A stretch of DNA of 64,000 nucleotides, taken from positions 930,001-994,000 of the forward strand of contig CAVPKH010000004.1 in assembly GCA_963705635.1 (NCBI GenBank), written 5' to 3'. Both the position numbers and the translations under genes were made by a program. The notes under the pieces were generated by a model. The model saw nothing but the letters and a program-made list of their open reading frames with translations. It ran no database searches and was not told where the DNA came from. Positions 9,959 through 24,609 of this stretch are shown here, piece after piece (position 1 is the stretch's first letter; every line of letters starts with the position of its first letter). Source of the DNA: VRUE01 sp963705635. GTDB taxonomy: Bacteria > Actinomycetota > Thermoleophilia > Solirubrobacterales > 70-9.

Positions 9959-10273
9959 ATGCAGGGCTTCTGGCCAATCTTCTTTCTCCTGGTAGTGCTG
10001 AAGATCCCCGTCTTCGCCTCGATAGCCCTGATCTGGTGGGCGAGTAGGGAGCCGGAGCCCGAAGGAGCCACCGAAGACTCCGATGGCGGCTTCAAGCGCT
10101 GGAACCCGCAGCCCAAGCTCCCGCGAGGCCCACGCCGAGGACCTCACGGCGGTGGCGCGGCGGTGGCGCGGAGGAGACGCGGCGCCCCTCTCGCGCAGCG
10201 GCGTCCCACCCCAAGCTCAAAACCCCCGCAGCGGGTCTGCGCCACTCTCGATAGAGAGTCCACGCCCGTCTAG
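9959..10273 (+). CDS. Small single-pass membrane protein, hypothetical
   Basis: 104 residues. An N-terminal hydrophobic segment (FWPIFFLLVVLKIPVFASIA) precedes an acidic patch and a Pro/Arg-rich tail containing PKLPRGPRRGPHGG. It starts 4 nt after the HAD-like gene, so the two are probably cotranscribed. The last codons and the stop run into a long palindrome (10227-10354), so the C-terminus may have been altered by insertion of that element. Confidence 0.5.
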   Translation: MQGFWPIFFLLVVLKIPVFASIALIWWASREPEPEGATEDSDGGFKRWNPQPKLPRGPRRGPHGGGAAVARRRRGAPLAQRRPTPSSKPPQRVCATLDRESTPV

Positions 10274-10354
10274 CGGAACTTGTGAGCGACCGAAGGGAGC
10301 GGGTTCCGCTAGACGGGCGTGGACTCTCCTTCAGCGCCGCTCAAACCCGCTGCG
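10227..10354. repeat. Structured palindromic element, core 2, copy 1
   Basis: A perfect 26-bp inverted repeat (10254-10279 with 10303-10328) encloses the core GAACTTGTGAGC…GCGGGTTC. Complementarity resumes further out (CGCAGCGGGT at 10227, ACCCGCTGCG at 10345). It spans the convergent ends of the small membrane protein and the flavin monooxygenase and includes both stop codons. The same core with different arms recurs at 12511-12604. Confidence 0.75.
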
Positions 10355-11663
10355 TCGCCCGCTTACGCTCGCGCCGGATCTCGCGCAGGTAGGGCTGGAA
10401 ATCCACCTGGATCGTGTGACGCTTGGAGGCGATGTAGCGCTTCTTCATCTTCTTTTCCGCCTCAGCGATCTCCGCCTGCATCGCCGCCGGTGAAGGCAGC
10501 GTCCCCCGCCCGTCGAGCAGATCGCCCACCCACTCCGACTGCGCCTCGGCCAGGGGCATGATCGCGCCCAGGGGCTGAATCAGGCCGATGAAGTAGAGGC
10601 CGGGGTGCTCGACCGAGGCAACCCGGCGGTAGAGCTGCACGCGGTTGTCCGCGGCGGAGACGACGCTCTCGTCGAAGAAGGGAAAGCTGATCCGATAGCC
10701 GGTGCAGTAGACGACCAGGTCGATCTCCTCCTCACCACCGCCGGCGAAGCGAACGGTGCGACCGCCCGCGAAGCGATCGATGTTCGGCCTGACCTCGATG
10801 TCGCCATGGCCGAGCCGCGAGAGCAGCTCGGCGGAGACGGTCGGGTGCGCCTCGAGCAGCTTGTGGTCTGGCTTGGGCAGGCCGTAGGCGGTCATGTCTC
10901 CTGCCGTCAGCCCCAGCATGCGACCGAGGACGAAGCGCTGCACGGGGAGCGGCATCATCGTCAACACCCTCGAAGCCGCTTCGTCGGTGGGTTTGCCGTT
11001 CAGGTACTTGGGCATGACGTAGGCGCCGCGCCGCATCGCCAGAAAGGTCTTCTCGGCGATCCGCGACGCCTCGACCGCGATGTCGGTGGCCGAGTTGCCG
11101 ATCCCCAGCACCAGCACCCGCTTGTCGCGCAGCACCTCGGGCTCGCGGTAGTGGTGGACGTGGATCTGCTCGCCCTCGAACTGATCCGAGCCGGGGAAGG
11201 ACGGCTCGGGCCAGCGCGGGTCCCAGTGATGCCCATTGGCCACAAGCACCGCCCGGTAGCGATGCGCCTCGCTCTCCCCATCGGCCTCCTCGACCGTGAC
11301 CTCCCACTCGCCGTCGACCGGCACGACGCTCTTGACTTCGGTGCGAAAGCGGATCTTCTCGCGCAGGCCGAAGTGATCGACGTAGTCGTCGAAGTAGCGG
11401 GCAATCTGGAAGTGATTGGGGTAGTCCGGATAGTCATCCGGCATCGGGTAGGTCTTGTAGGCCATCAACCCGCGCGAGGTGTTGATGTGCAGCGAGCGGT
11501 AGGCCGACGACATCTCGTTGTCGTTTTCGTAGCGCCAGTTGCCGCCGACCTCGGAGCCCTTCTCGTAGCAATCGAAGGCGAGCCCGCGAGCGCCCAGCAC
11601 CTGGCAGGCAGCGATGCCGGAGGAGCCGGCTCCGATTACGCAGACCCTCTGGGCGGCTGGCAT
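10341..11663 (-). CDS. Flavin-containing monooxygenase (class B type)
   Basis: 440 residues. An N-terminal FAD-binding GAGSSG (VCVIGAGSSGIAACQ) is followed by the family fingerprint FxGxxxHxxxY/F-like FEGEQIHVHHYREP near residue 165. Then come a second nucleotide-binding GIGNSATD near residue 190 and a CTGY motif near residue 325. It uses FAD and NADPH to oxygenate soft nucleophiles or ketones; the substrate cannot be inferred. It is transcribed alone, with convergent and divergent neighbours. Confidence 0.85.
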   Translation of the reverse strand: MPAAQRVCVIGAGSSGIAACQVLGARGLAFDCYEKGSEVGGNWRYENDNEMSSAYRSLHINTSRGLMAYKTYPMPDDYPDYPNHFQIARYFDDYVDHFGLREKIRFRTEVKSVVPVDGEWEVTVEEADGESEAHRYRAVLVANGHHWDPRWPEPSFPGSDQFEGEQIHVHHYREPEVLRDKRVLVLGIGNSATDIAVEASRIAEKTFLAMRRGAYVMPKYLNGKPTDEAASRVLTMMPLPVQRFVLGRMLGLTAGDMTAYGLPKPDHKLLEAHPTVSAELLSRLGHGDIEVRPNIDRFAGGRTVRFAGGGEEEIDLVVYCTGYRISFPFFDESVVSAADNRVQLYRRVASVEHPGLYFIGLIQPLGAIMPLAEAQSEWVGDLLDGRGTLPSPAAMQAEIAEAEKKMKKRYIASKRHTIQVDFQPYLREIRRERKRATQRV

Positions 11664-11705
11664 TACCGAAATCTATCTAAGCCCAGGTCCGGCCTGGCCG
11701 GCTGG

Positions 11706-11731
11706 CCAGGGGTGAGGAGGTTCACCCCTGG
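11706..11731. promoter_or_regulatory. Hairpin in the leader of the exported repeat protein
   Basis: A perfect 10-bp stem, CCAGGGGTGA/TCACCCCTGG, has the loop GGAGGT. It lies 73 nt before the gene at 11805 and on the promoter side of the divergent monooxygenase. It may be an operator or a leader structure; the loop resembles a Shine-Dalgarno sequence. Confidence 0.4.
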
Positions 11732-11804
11732 GGTCCGTAGAGAGAAAGGCCAATCGATTCGAAGCTTGGTCCATCGGATTTACAACCAACGAAAGGAACC
11801 TCCG

Positions 11805-12452
11805 ATGACCAGCAAGACCCGTTCATTCCGTCCCTCCCCCGCCCTCGTGATCAGCTGCCTGGCGCTGTTCATGGCCCTGACCGGCAGCGCCTTCGCGGTC
11901 GGGATCGCCAAGAACTCGGTCCGCTCGCCGCAGATCGTCGACGGCACGATCCGCACGACGGACCTCCGCGACAACGCGGTCGCCGCCGGCAAGATCGCCC
12001 CCGACGCCGTCGACACCACGGAGATCGCCGAAAATGGCGTCGATTCGTCCGACGTCGCCCCCGAGTCGCTCACCGCGGCCGACCTGGGCGCCGCCTCGGT
12101 CACCTCCTCCGAGGTAGCCGACCAGTCGCTGACCGCCAACGACCTCGGACCCGACTCGGTCGGCTCGAGCGAGCTGCAGGCCGGGGCCGTCCGCGCCTCC
12201 GAGCTCGGCACGATCATCGACGTCTCCAACAGCACCACGATCAATACCGGAGCCAACGCCAGCGTCAGCGTGGCATGCCCAGCGGGCACCACGGTGATCA
12301 GCGGCGGCAACACCGCCGGTGACTATCGAGTAGCCGCCACAGGCGCCCAGCGCACAGGCAACGGCTGGATAGCCCACGCCCACAGCTACGCCCCCAACAA
12401 CACCAGCCTCACCGTCTACGCCTACTGCCTCTCCGGTGGCAGCAGCAACTAG
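11805..12452 (+). CDS. Exported decapeptide-repeat protein
   Basis: 215 residues. The signal peptide (SPALVISCLALFMALTGSAFA) starts just after an AAAGGA ribosome-binding site. Next come about eight tandem 10-residue units of the form xxxVxxxxIA (for example DNAVAAGKIA, PDAVDTTEIA, ENGVDSSDVA, QSLTANDLG), and then a C-terminal domain with two cysteines. The periodicity suggests a beta-helical or fibre-like stalk. A paralogue lies at 27328-28032. Function is unknown; surface location is inferred from the signal peptide. Confidence 0.7.
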   Translation: MTSKTRSFRPSPALVISCLALFMALTGSAFAVGIAKNSVRSPQIVDGTIRTTDLRDNAVAAGKIAPDAVDTTEIAENGVDSSDVAPESLTAADLGAASVTSSEVADQSLTANDLGPDSVGSSELQAGAVRASELGTIIDVSNSTTINTGANASVSVACPAGTTVISGGNTAGDYRVAATGAQRTGNGWIAHAHSYAPNNTSLTVYAYCLSGGSSN

Positions 12453-12459
12453 ACCCAAC

Positions 12460-12502
12460 GCGAATCAAGTTCTCCAGCTATTTCATGGAGAACTTGATTC
12501 GC
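12460..12502. terminator. 17-bp perfect inverted repeat after the exported repeat protein
   Basis: GCGAATCAAGTTCTCCA pairs exactly with 12486-12502 across a 9-nt loop, 8 nt after the stop at 12452. It has no U-run. It is likely a transcript end or barrier between this gene and the convergent rpoC. Confidence 0.6.
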
Positions 12503-12510
12503 ATCCAGGG

Positions 12511-12602
12511 AGTGCTCAGCGGGCCGGGCGCTTCTGTGGCGGAACTTGTGAGCCGCCGAAGGTGGCGGGTTCCGCAACAGGAGCGCTCGGCCCCTCGCAC
12601 CA

Positions 12603-12604
<2 letters not shown>
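12511..12604. repeat. Structured palindromic element, core 2, copy 2, beside the rpoC stop
   Basis: Same core as at 10227-10354 (GGAACTTGTGAGC … GCGGGTTCC), with a small GCCGCC-GAA-GGTGGC hairpin inside. The arms are about 35 nt and differ from copy 1 but still pair with each other, including G-U type changes. The right arm ends on the rpoC TAG. It sits between convergent genes. Confidence 0.75.
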
Positions 12605-16658
<4,054 letters not shown>

Positions 16659-16659
16659 C

Positions 16660-16821
16660 AGTGGCCTCTCCTAGAAATCGTGTGGTGCATGGACGTGCGA
16701 GAACCGAGCGTGGCCAGGACGCAGGGAGGGTGCAATGGCAGCGCCATTGCACCGACCGAGGACGCCGCCACGCGAAGCGTTCGCAGCCGTCCAGGCGCCG
16801 CAGGATTTCTTGGAGCGGCCA

Positions 16822-16823
<2 letters not shown>
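16660..16823. repeat. Structured palindromic element, copy B (core 1), rpoB/rpoC junction
   Basis: It is exactly 164 nt, as is copy A. The termini AGTGGCC (16660-16666) and GGCCACT (16817-16823) pair, as do AGAAATC/GATTTCT and GCGTGGC/GCCACGC further in. The core strings AGGACGCAGGGAG and GACCGAGGACGCC flank a perfect 11-bp hairpin, GGTGCAATGGC/GCCATTGCACC. The arms share almost no sequence with copy A, but structure, length and core are kept. The rpoB TAG overlaps one end; the rpoC start follows the other. Confidence 0.82.
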
Positions 16824-20408
<3,585 letters not shown>

Positions 20409-20564
20409 GACGGGCGACTCCTCAGAAGGTCAGAGGGACGTTAGGGACAGCGCAGATATGGGGCAGGGGACACAACTGGGCGCGACCGCGAAAAATAACA
20501 CACGGCCGCGCTCTGCCGCAGATTTGGCTCCCTGCCAGGGTTCCAACCGCGGTCGATGCGAGGT

Positions 20565-20957
20565 TTACTTGAGCTCGACGGTGGCGCCGGCCTCCTCGAG
20601 CTCGGCCTTGAGCTTGTCGGCCTCCTCGCGCTCGATGCCCTCCTTGATCGCCTTCGGGGCCTCGTCGACCATCGCCTTGGCCTCTTTCAGGCCAAGCCCG
20701 GTTGCGGCGCGGACGACCTTGATCACGGGCACCTTCTGGCCGCCGACCTCGGTCAGCACGACGTCGACCGTGGAGGACTCCTCCTCGGCACCGCCACCAT
20801 CGGCGGGAGCGCCGGCAGCGGCCGGGGCCGCAGCGGCGACAGCGGTCGCGGAGACGCCGAACTCCTCCTCCAGGGCTTTGATCCGCTCGGAGAGCTCGAG
20901 CACCGAGATGCTCTTCAGCTCCTCGATCCAGTCCTCGGTTGAAATCTTGGTTGCCAT
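20565..20957 (-). CDS. rplL: 50S ribosomal protein L7/L12
   Basis: 130-residue stalk protein that recruits translation GTPases. The N-terminal dimerisation part (WIEELKSISVLELSERIKALEEEFGV), the flexible Ala/Gly hinge and the C-terminal domain (KVPVIKVVRAATGLGLKEAKAMVDEAPK) are all present. It begins immediately after rplJ. The 156 nt between it and rpoB show no strong hairpin. Confidence 0.97.
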   Translation of the reverse strand: MATKISTEDWIEELKSISVLELSERIKALEEEFGVSATAVAAAAPAAAGAPADGGGAEEESSTVDVVLTEVGGQKVPVIKVVRAATGLGLKEAKAMVDEAPKAIKEGIEREEADKLKAELEEAGATVELK

Positions 20958-21755
20958 CTACTCCTCTTCCTTGCTCGCATCGTCGTTTGAAGTTGTGTCC
21001 TCAGAAGTCTCGTCGGCAACCTCATCGGCCGCCTCCTCAGCTTTTGCCTCGGCGGCAGCGGGCTCCTCAGCCTCACCCTCAGCGGCCGGAGCCTCCTCGG
21101 GCTCCTTCTCCGTCTCATCCGCGGGTGGCGTGGCGGTGGGCTCCTCGCCCGCAGCTTGCGAGGACGAGGAGTCCTCCTCCGCGACAGGACCCGCGGCCGA
21201 GCCGTCTGAAGAATTGTCTGCCGGAGCCTCGCCCGAGACCAGGCCCTGCTCGGCGATCTGGCCCAGCTGCAGCGCCAGTCCCTGGATCATCGAGCCGAGG
21301 CCGCGGACCAGGCCGGTCAGCGGGCTGGCGACGACGCCGGCGAACTGGCCGATCAGCACTTCGCGGCGGCGGCAGCTTGGCGATCGCCTTGAAGCGGTCC
21401 TCGTCGAGGCTGAGGCCGTCCATGAAGCCGCCCTTGAAGGTGAGCACGTCGTGCTCTTTGTTGAAGCTCGAGATCGTCTTCGCCGCCTGGGCGGTGTCGC
21501 CGCGGACGAAGGCGAGCGCGGTCGGGCCCTGTGAGCAGCTCGGCGAGGCGCTCCTCGCCAGCTTTGTCGGCGGCGATTTTGGTCAGCCGGTTCTTGACGA
21601 TGCGGAAGCTGGCATCGGACTCGCGCAGCTTGCTGCGCAGCTCGGCCGCCTGGGGGACGCTGATGCCCCGGTAGTCGACCGCGAAGATCGCCTCGGACTG
21701 CCTCGATCTGGGCGGCGATCTCCTCGATTGTGGCTGACTTCTCGTCTCGGTTCAT
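20958..21755 (-). CDS. rplJ: 50S ribosomal protein L10 with long acidic tail (three frameshifts)
   Basis: Anchor of the L7/L12 stalk. Starting at MNRDEKSATIEEIAAQIE, the reading frame must be corrected near 21702, 21529 and 21370 (one extra base each). This gives QSEAIFAVDYRGIS, an RIVKNRLTKIA region, FKGGFMDGLSLDEDRFKAIAKLP and VLIGQFAGVVASPLTGLVRGL, and about 264 residues. The canonical protein ends near residue 175. Here a ~90-residue Glu/Ala/Ser tail (GEAPADNSSDG…SNDDASKEEE) is added in frame and unbroken, which is unusual. Confidence 0.9.
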   Translation of the reverse strand: MNRDEKSATIEEIAAQIEAVRGDLRGRLPGHQRPPGGRAAQQAARVRCQLPHRQEPADQNRRRQSWRGAPRRAAHRARPRSPSSAATPPRRRRRSRASTKSTTCSPSRAASWTASASTRTASRRSPSCRRREVLIGQFAGVVASPLTGLVRGLGSMIQGLALQLGQIAEQGLVSGEAPADNSSDGSAAGPVAEEDSSSSQAAGEEPTATPPADETEKEPEEAPAAEGEAEEPAAAEAKAEEAADEVADETSEDTTSNDDASKEEE

Positions 21756-21825
21756 TCGTCTCACCTGCATCGGTGCTTGCGGGCCACGGGCCCGCGCCGA
21801 TGGTCTCGGGTTGCGACGGCGCAGT

Positions 21826-22573
21826 CTAGGCCGTTACCGGCTTCCTCTGCTGCCTGGGGGGCGCGGCGTCTGCATCGCGGGCGCCGACCTTGGAGGCGTC
21901 GACCCGGATCCCGGGGCCCATCGTCGTCGTCAGCGTGCAGGAGACGATGTAGCGGCCTTTGGCCGCCGAGGGCTTGGCGCGGACGATCTCCTCCATCACC
22001 ACGGTGAAGTTGTCGAGCAGCTTGTCGGCGTCGAGGCTCGCCTTGCCGATCGCCATGTGGACGATCGCCTGGCGGTCGGTGCGGTACTCGACCTTGCCCG
22101 CCTTGGACTCGGTCACCGCCTTCTCGATGTCGTCGGTGACCGTGCCGACCTTCGGGTTGGGCATCTTGCCCTGGGGGCCGAGGACGCGGCCGAGCTTGCC
22201 GACCGTGCCCATCATCTGCGGCGTCGCGATCGCCACGTCGAAGTCGGTCCAGCCCTCCTCCTCGACTTTCTTGGCCAGGTCGTCGCCGCCGACGAAGTCG
22301 GCGCCGGCCGCTTCGGCGTCGCGCGCCTGCTGGCCCTGGGCGAAGACCGCAACGGTGACGTCTTTGCCGAGGCCGTGGGGCAGCGCCAGGGTGCCGCGCA
22401 GCTGCTCCTCGGCGTGGCGGACGTTGACCCCGAGCAGCACGTGCAGCTCGACCGTCTCGTCGAAGTTGGCGCTGGCGGTCTCCTTGAGCAGGGCGATCGC
22501 CTCGGCCGGCGGGTAAGCGTGGTCGCGCTGGACCTTGCTCGAGCTGTTTGCGGTAGCGCTTGCCGTGGGCCAT
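21826..22573 (-). CDS. rplA: 50S ribosomal protein L1 (one frameshift)
   Basis: About 248 residues after removing one extra C near 22538 (QLE|KVQRDHAYPPAEAI). The L1 core is clear: LLGVNVRHAEEQLRGTLALPHG, VFAQGQQARDAEAAGADFVG, PQMMGTVGKLGRVLGPQGKMPNPK and the C-terminal ASLDADKLLDNFTVVMEEI. It binds the L1 stalk and, in many bacteria, represses the L11 operon. It lies 2 nt after rplK. Confidence 0.95.
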
Positions 22574-22575
22574 GG

Positions 22576-22998
22576 CTATTTGACGTCCACGCCCATCGAG
22601 CGGGCGGTGCCGGCGATGATCTTCGAGGCGGCGTCGAGGTCGTTGGCGTTGAGGTCGGGCATCTTGCGCTCGGCGATCTGGCGGACCTGGTCCATCGAGA
22701 TCGTCCCCACCTTGTTGACGTGGGGCTCGCCGGAGCCCTTCTTGATCCCGATCGCCTCCTTGATCAGCACCGCCGCCGGGGGCGTCTTGGTGATGAAGGT
22801 GAAGGAGCGGTCCTCGTAGACCGTGATTTCGACCGGGATGATCGTCCCGCCTTCGGACTGGGTCTGCGAGTTGAACGCCTTGCAGAACTCCATGATGTTG
22901 ACGCCGTGCTGGCCCAGCGCCGGGCCCACCGGAGGGGCCGGGTTGGCCGAGCCGGCCGAGATCTGCAGCTTGATCTGTGTGAGGACTTTTTTCGCCAT
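22576..22998 (-). CDS. rplK: 50S ribosomal protein L11
   Basis: 140-residue protein of the GTPase-associated centre. The N-terminal PPVGPALGQHGVNIMEFCKAFN proline-rich region and the C-terminal rRNA-binding domain (GTISMDQVRQIAERKMPDLNA) are intact. It follows nusG by 29 nt and is 2 nt from rplA, the usual order. Confidence 0.97.
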   Translation of the reverse strand: MAKKVLTQIKLQISAGSANPAPPVGPALGQHGVNIMEFCKAFNSQTQSEGGTIIPVEITVYEDRSFTFITKTPPAAVLIKEAIGIKKGSGEPHVNKVGTISMDQVRQIAERKMPDLNANDLDAASKIIAGTARSMGVDVK

Positions 22999-23027
22999 CG
23001 GGATCGGAGAGGGTAGCGGGCGCCCGG

Positions 23028-23552
23028 CTAAATCTTCTTTACCTGGTCGTAGCCGACCTCGACCGGCGTCTCGCGGCCGAAGATCGAGACCAGCACCTTG
23101 AGTTTGGCGGCGTCCTCGTTGATCTCGGCGATCTCGCCGGAGAAGTCCGAGAGCGGGCCGGAGACGACCTTGACCGACTCGCCGATCGAGAACTGCGCCT
23201 GGGTGCGCGGCCGCTCCGCGGTCTCGCGGTGCAGCAGCCGGTCGACCTCCGGTTTGGAGAGCGGCACCGGCTTGTTGCGCGAGCCGACGAAGCCGGTCAC
23301 GCCCGGCGTGTTCTTGACCAGGCCCCAGGCGTCGTCGGTCATCTCCATGTTGACCAGGACGTAGCCCGGCATCGTGCGCTTCTCTTTCGGTTCTTTCTGG
23401 CCGTCCTTGCCAAGTTCCATCACCTGCTCGGTGGGGACGACGACCTGGCGCACGTTGCGGTTCTGGCTCATCGTCTGAACCCGGTGCTCGAGGTTGTGCT
23501 TGACCTTGTTCTCGTGCCCCGAGTAGGTGTTGATCACGTACCAGCGATACAT
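23028..23552 (-). CDS. nusG: Transcription termination/antitermination protein NusG
   Basis: 174 residues. The NGN domain begins MYRWYVINTYSGHENKVKHNLEHR and contains PGYVLVNMEMTDDAW and VGSRNKPVPLSKPEV. The C-terminal KOW domain (IGESVKVVSGPLSDFSGEIAEINED) follows. It couples RNA polymerase to Rho or S10. It is preceded by a hairpin-bearing spacer (23597-23632) after secE. Confidence 0.96.
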   Translation of the reverse strand: MYRWYVINTYSGHENKVKHNLEHRVQTMSQNRNVRQVVVPTEQVMELGKDGQKEPKEKRTMPGYVLVNMEMTDDAWGLVKNTPGVTGFVGSRNKPVPLSKPEVDRLLHRETAERPRTQAQFSIGESVKVVSGPLSDFSGEIAEINEDAAKLKVLVSIFGRETPVEVGYDQVKKI

Positions 23553-23596
23553 CGTTTTAAGTGCCTTTGTTCGGGGATCCTGAATAAATGACGTTC

Positions 23597-23632
23597 GCCG
23601 ATGCTCGGCTTTGTCAATTATCGAGCATCGGC
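23597..23632 (-). promoter_or_regulatory. 11-bp hairpin in the secE-nusG spacer
   Basis: GCCGATGCTCG pairs perfectly with CGAGCATCGGC across a 14-nt loop that, on the minus strand, contains TTGACA. It begins 3 nt after the secE stop. It could terminate some transcripts from secE or expose a promoter element for nusG; no clear -10 was found at the right spacing. Confidence 0.4.
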
Positions 23633-24159
23633 TCACAGGATCTGCTTGACCAGGAAGTTGAAGGCAGCGTCGAGCGCGCCGAGGTAGGTGGCGGCGACGG
23701 CGACGAAGATGATCGTCACGGCGGTTGCCTGGACCAGGGTGTCGCGGTCGGGCCACTGCACCTTCTTGAGCTCCGCCCAGCAGGAGGCGAGGAAGCCGAT
23801 CACGCCGCCGCGCTGGCGTTCCGCCGCGGCCTGTTTCTGCTTCTTGGCGAGCTGCTCGCTCTCGCGGCGCTTCTGCTCGCCGCGCTGGCGCTTCTCGCTT
23901 TCCTTCAGCGCCTTCGCCTCGGCGCGGCGCTGGGCGCGGGAGAGCCTTGGGCGCGTCCGGCGTTTCCAGCGCCGCTTCGGGCGCGCCGACCGCCATGCCG
24001 GCCTCGACCGCCTCGATCTCGGCGATATCGCCGGAGACGGGGACCTGGGTGTCGTGCTGGGCGCGCGACTCAGCCGCTGCGCTCTTCGCCGGCGCGCTTG
24101 AGCTCCTGCTCTTCGCGAGCCCGGCGCTCGGCCTTGCGCTGTGCGCGCGTCTTCGCCAT
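23633..24159 (-). CDS. secE: SecE preprotein translocase subunit, long basic N-terminus (two frameshifts)
   Basis: About 174 residues after removing two extra bases (near 24085 and 23943). The C-terminal ~60 residues are classic SecE: FLASCWAELKKVQWPDRDTL, then one membrane helix (AVTIIFVAVAATYLGALDAAF). The first ~110 residues are a highly charged extension (KTRAQRKAERRAREEQELKR…), longer than typical SecE. It lies between rpmG and nusG, the canonical place. It acts in the SecYEG channel. Confidence 0.88.
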
Positions 24160-24164
24160 CGGAG

Positions 24165-24329
24165 CTAGCGCGTCTCCTTATGCGCCGTGTGGTGTCCGCA
24201 CCAGTGGCAGAACTTGCGCAGCTCGATGCGATCCGGCGAATTTCGCCGGGACTTGTTTGTCTGGTAGTTGCGCCGCTTGCAGTCTTCGCAAGCCAGCGTC
24301 ACCGCGATGCGGACATCTCCGCGAGCCAT
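24165..24329 (-). CDS. rpmG: 50S ribosomal protein L33, zinc-binding type
   Basis: 54 residues: MARGDVRIAVTLACEDCKRR, then NYQTNKSRRNSPDRIELRKF and CHWCGHHTAHKETR. The two CxxC pairs form a zinc ribbon, so this is the zinc-dependent paralogue type rather than the cysteine-free form used in zinc shortage. GAGGGAG precedes the ATG at 24329. It lies 5 nt upstream of secE. Confidence 0.95.
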   Translation of the reverse strand: MARGDVRIAVTLACEDCKRRNYQTNKSRRNSPDRIELRKFCHWCGHHTAHKETR

Positions 24330-24481
24330 TGTACTCCCTCGATTACTTACGCGCCGTTACAAGGAAAAACCCCGGGCCGAGGCACGAGGCTGAACCGAAG
24401 AATAGCGCCCCGCGAGCAGCGATGGCGCGCCCTGCGGGCCCCCATCGCGACGAGCCGGAAATACCTGCTCCCGGCACACTA

Positions 24482-24577
24482 TGCGCCCGGAGAGAATCGA
24501 ACTCTCGACCTCCGGCTTGAAAGACCGGCGCTCTTTGGGCCTCGTTAAAAGCCCGTTGACCACTGAGCTACGGGCGC
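24482..24577 (-). tRNA. tRNA-Glu (UUC) with an enlarged D-loop
   Basis: The acceptor stem GCGCCCG/CGGGCGC, the D-stem GCTC/GAGC, the anticodon stem CCGGT/GCCGG with loop CTTTCAA (anticodon UUC), and the T-arm GAGAG-TTCGATT-CTCTC all pair. The D-loop is about 31 nt instead of ~8. The extra ~22 nt can form its own GGGC/GCCC hairpin. Total length is 96 nt including the discriminator A. It may be a natural expansion, an insertion, or a sequencing artefact. Confidence 0.75.
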
Positions 24578-24609
24578 TCTCACTTCCTGCCGCGGGAAGT
24601 ATGCCGGTC

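Noticed and set aside
10254..10328. Ordinary Rho-independent terminator
   Set aside because: No U-run on either strand, the stem is far longer than needed, and an unrelated site shares its core sequence.
24482..24577. Group I intron in the tRNA
   Set aside because: The insert is only ~22 nt and lies in the D-loop; group I introns are hundreds of nt and sit in the anticodon loop.
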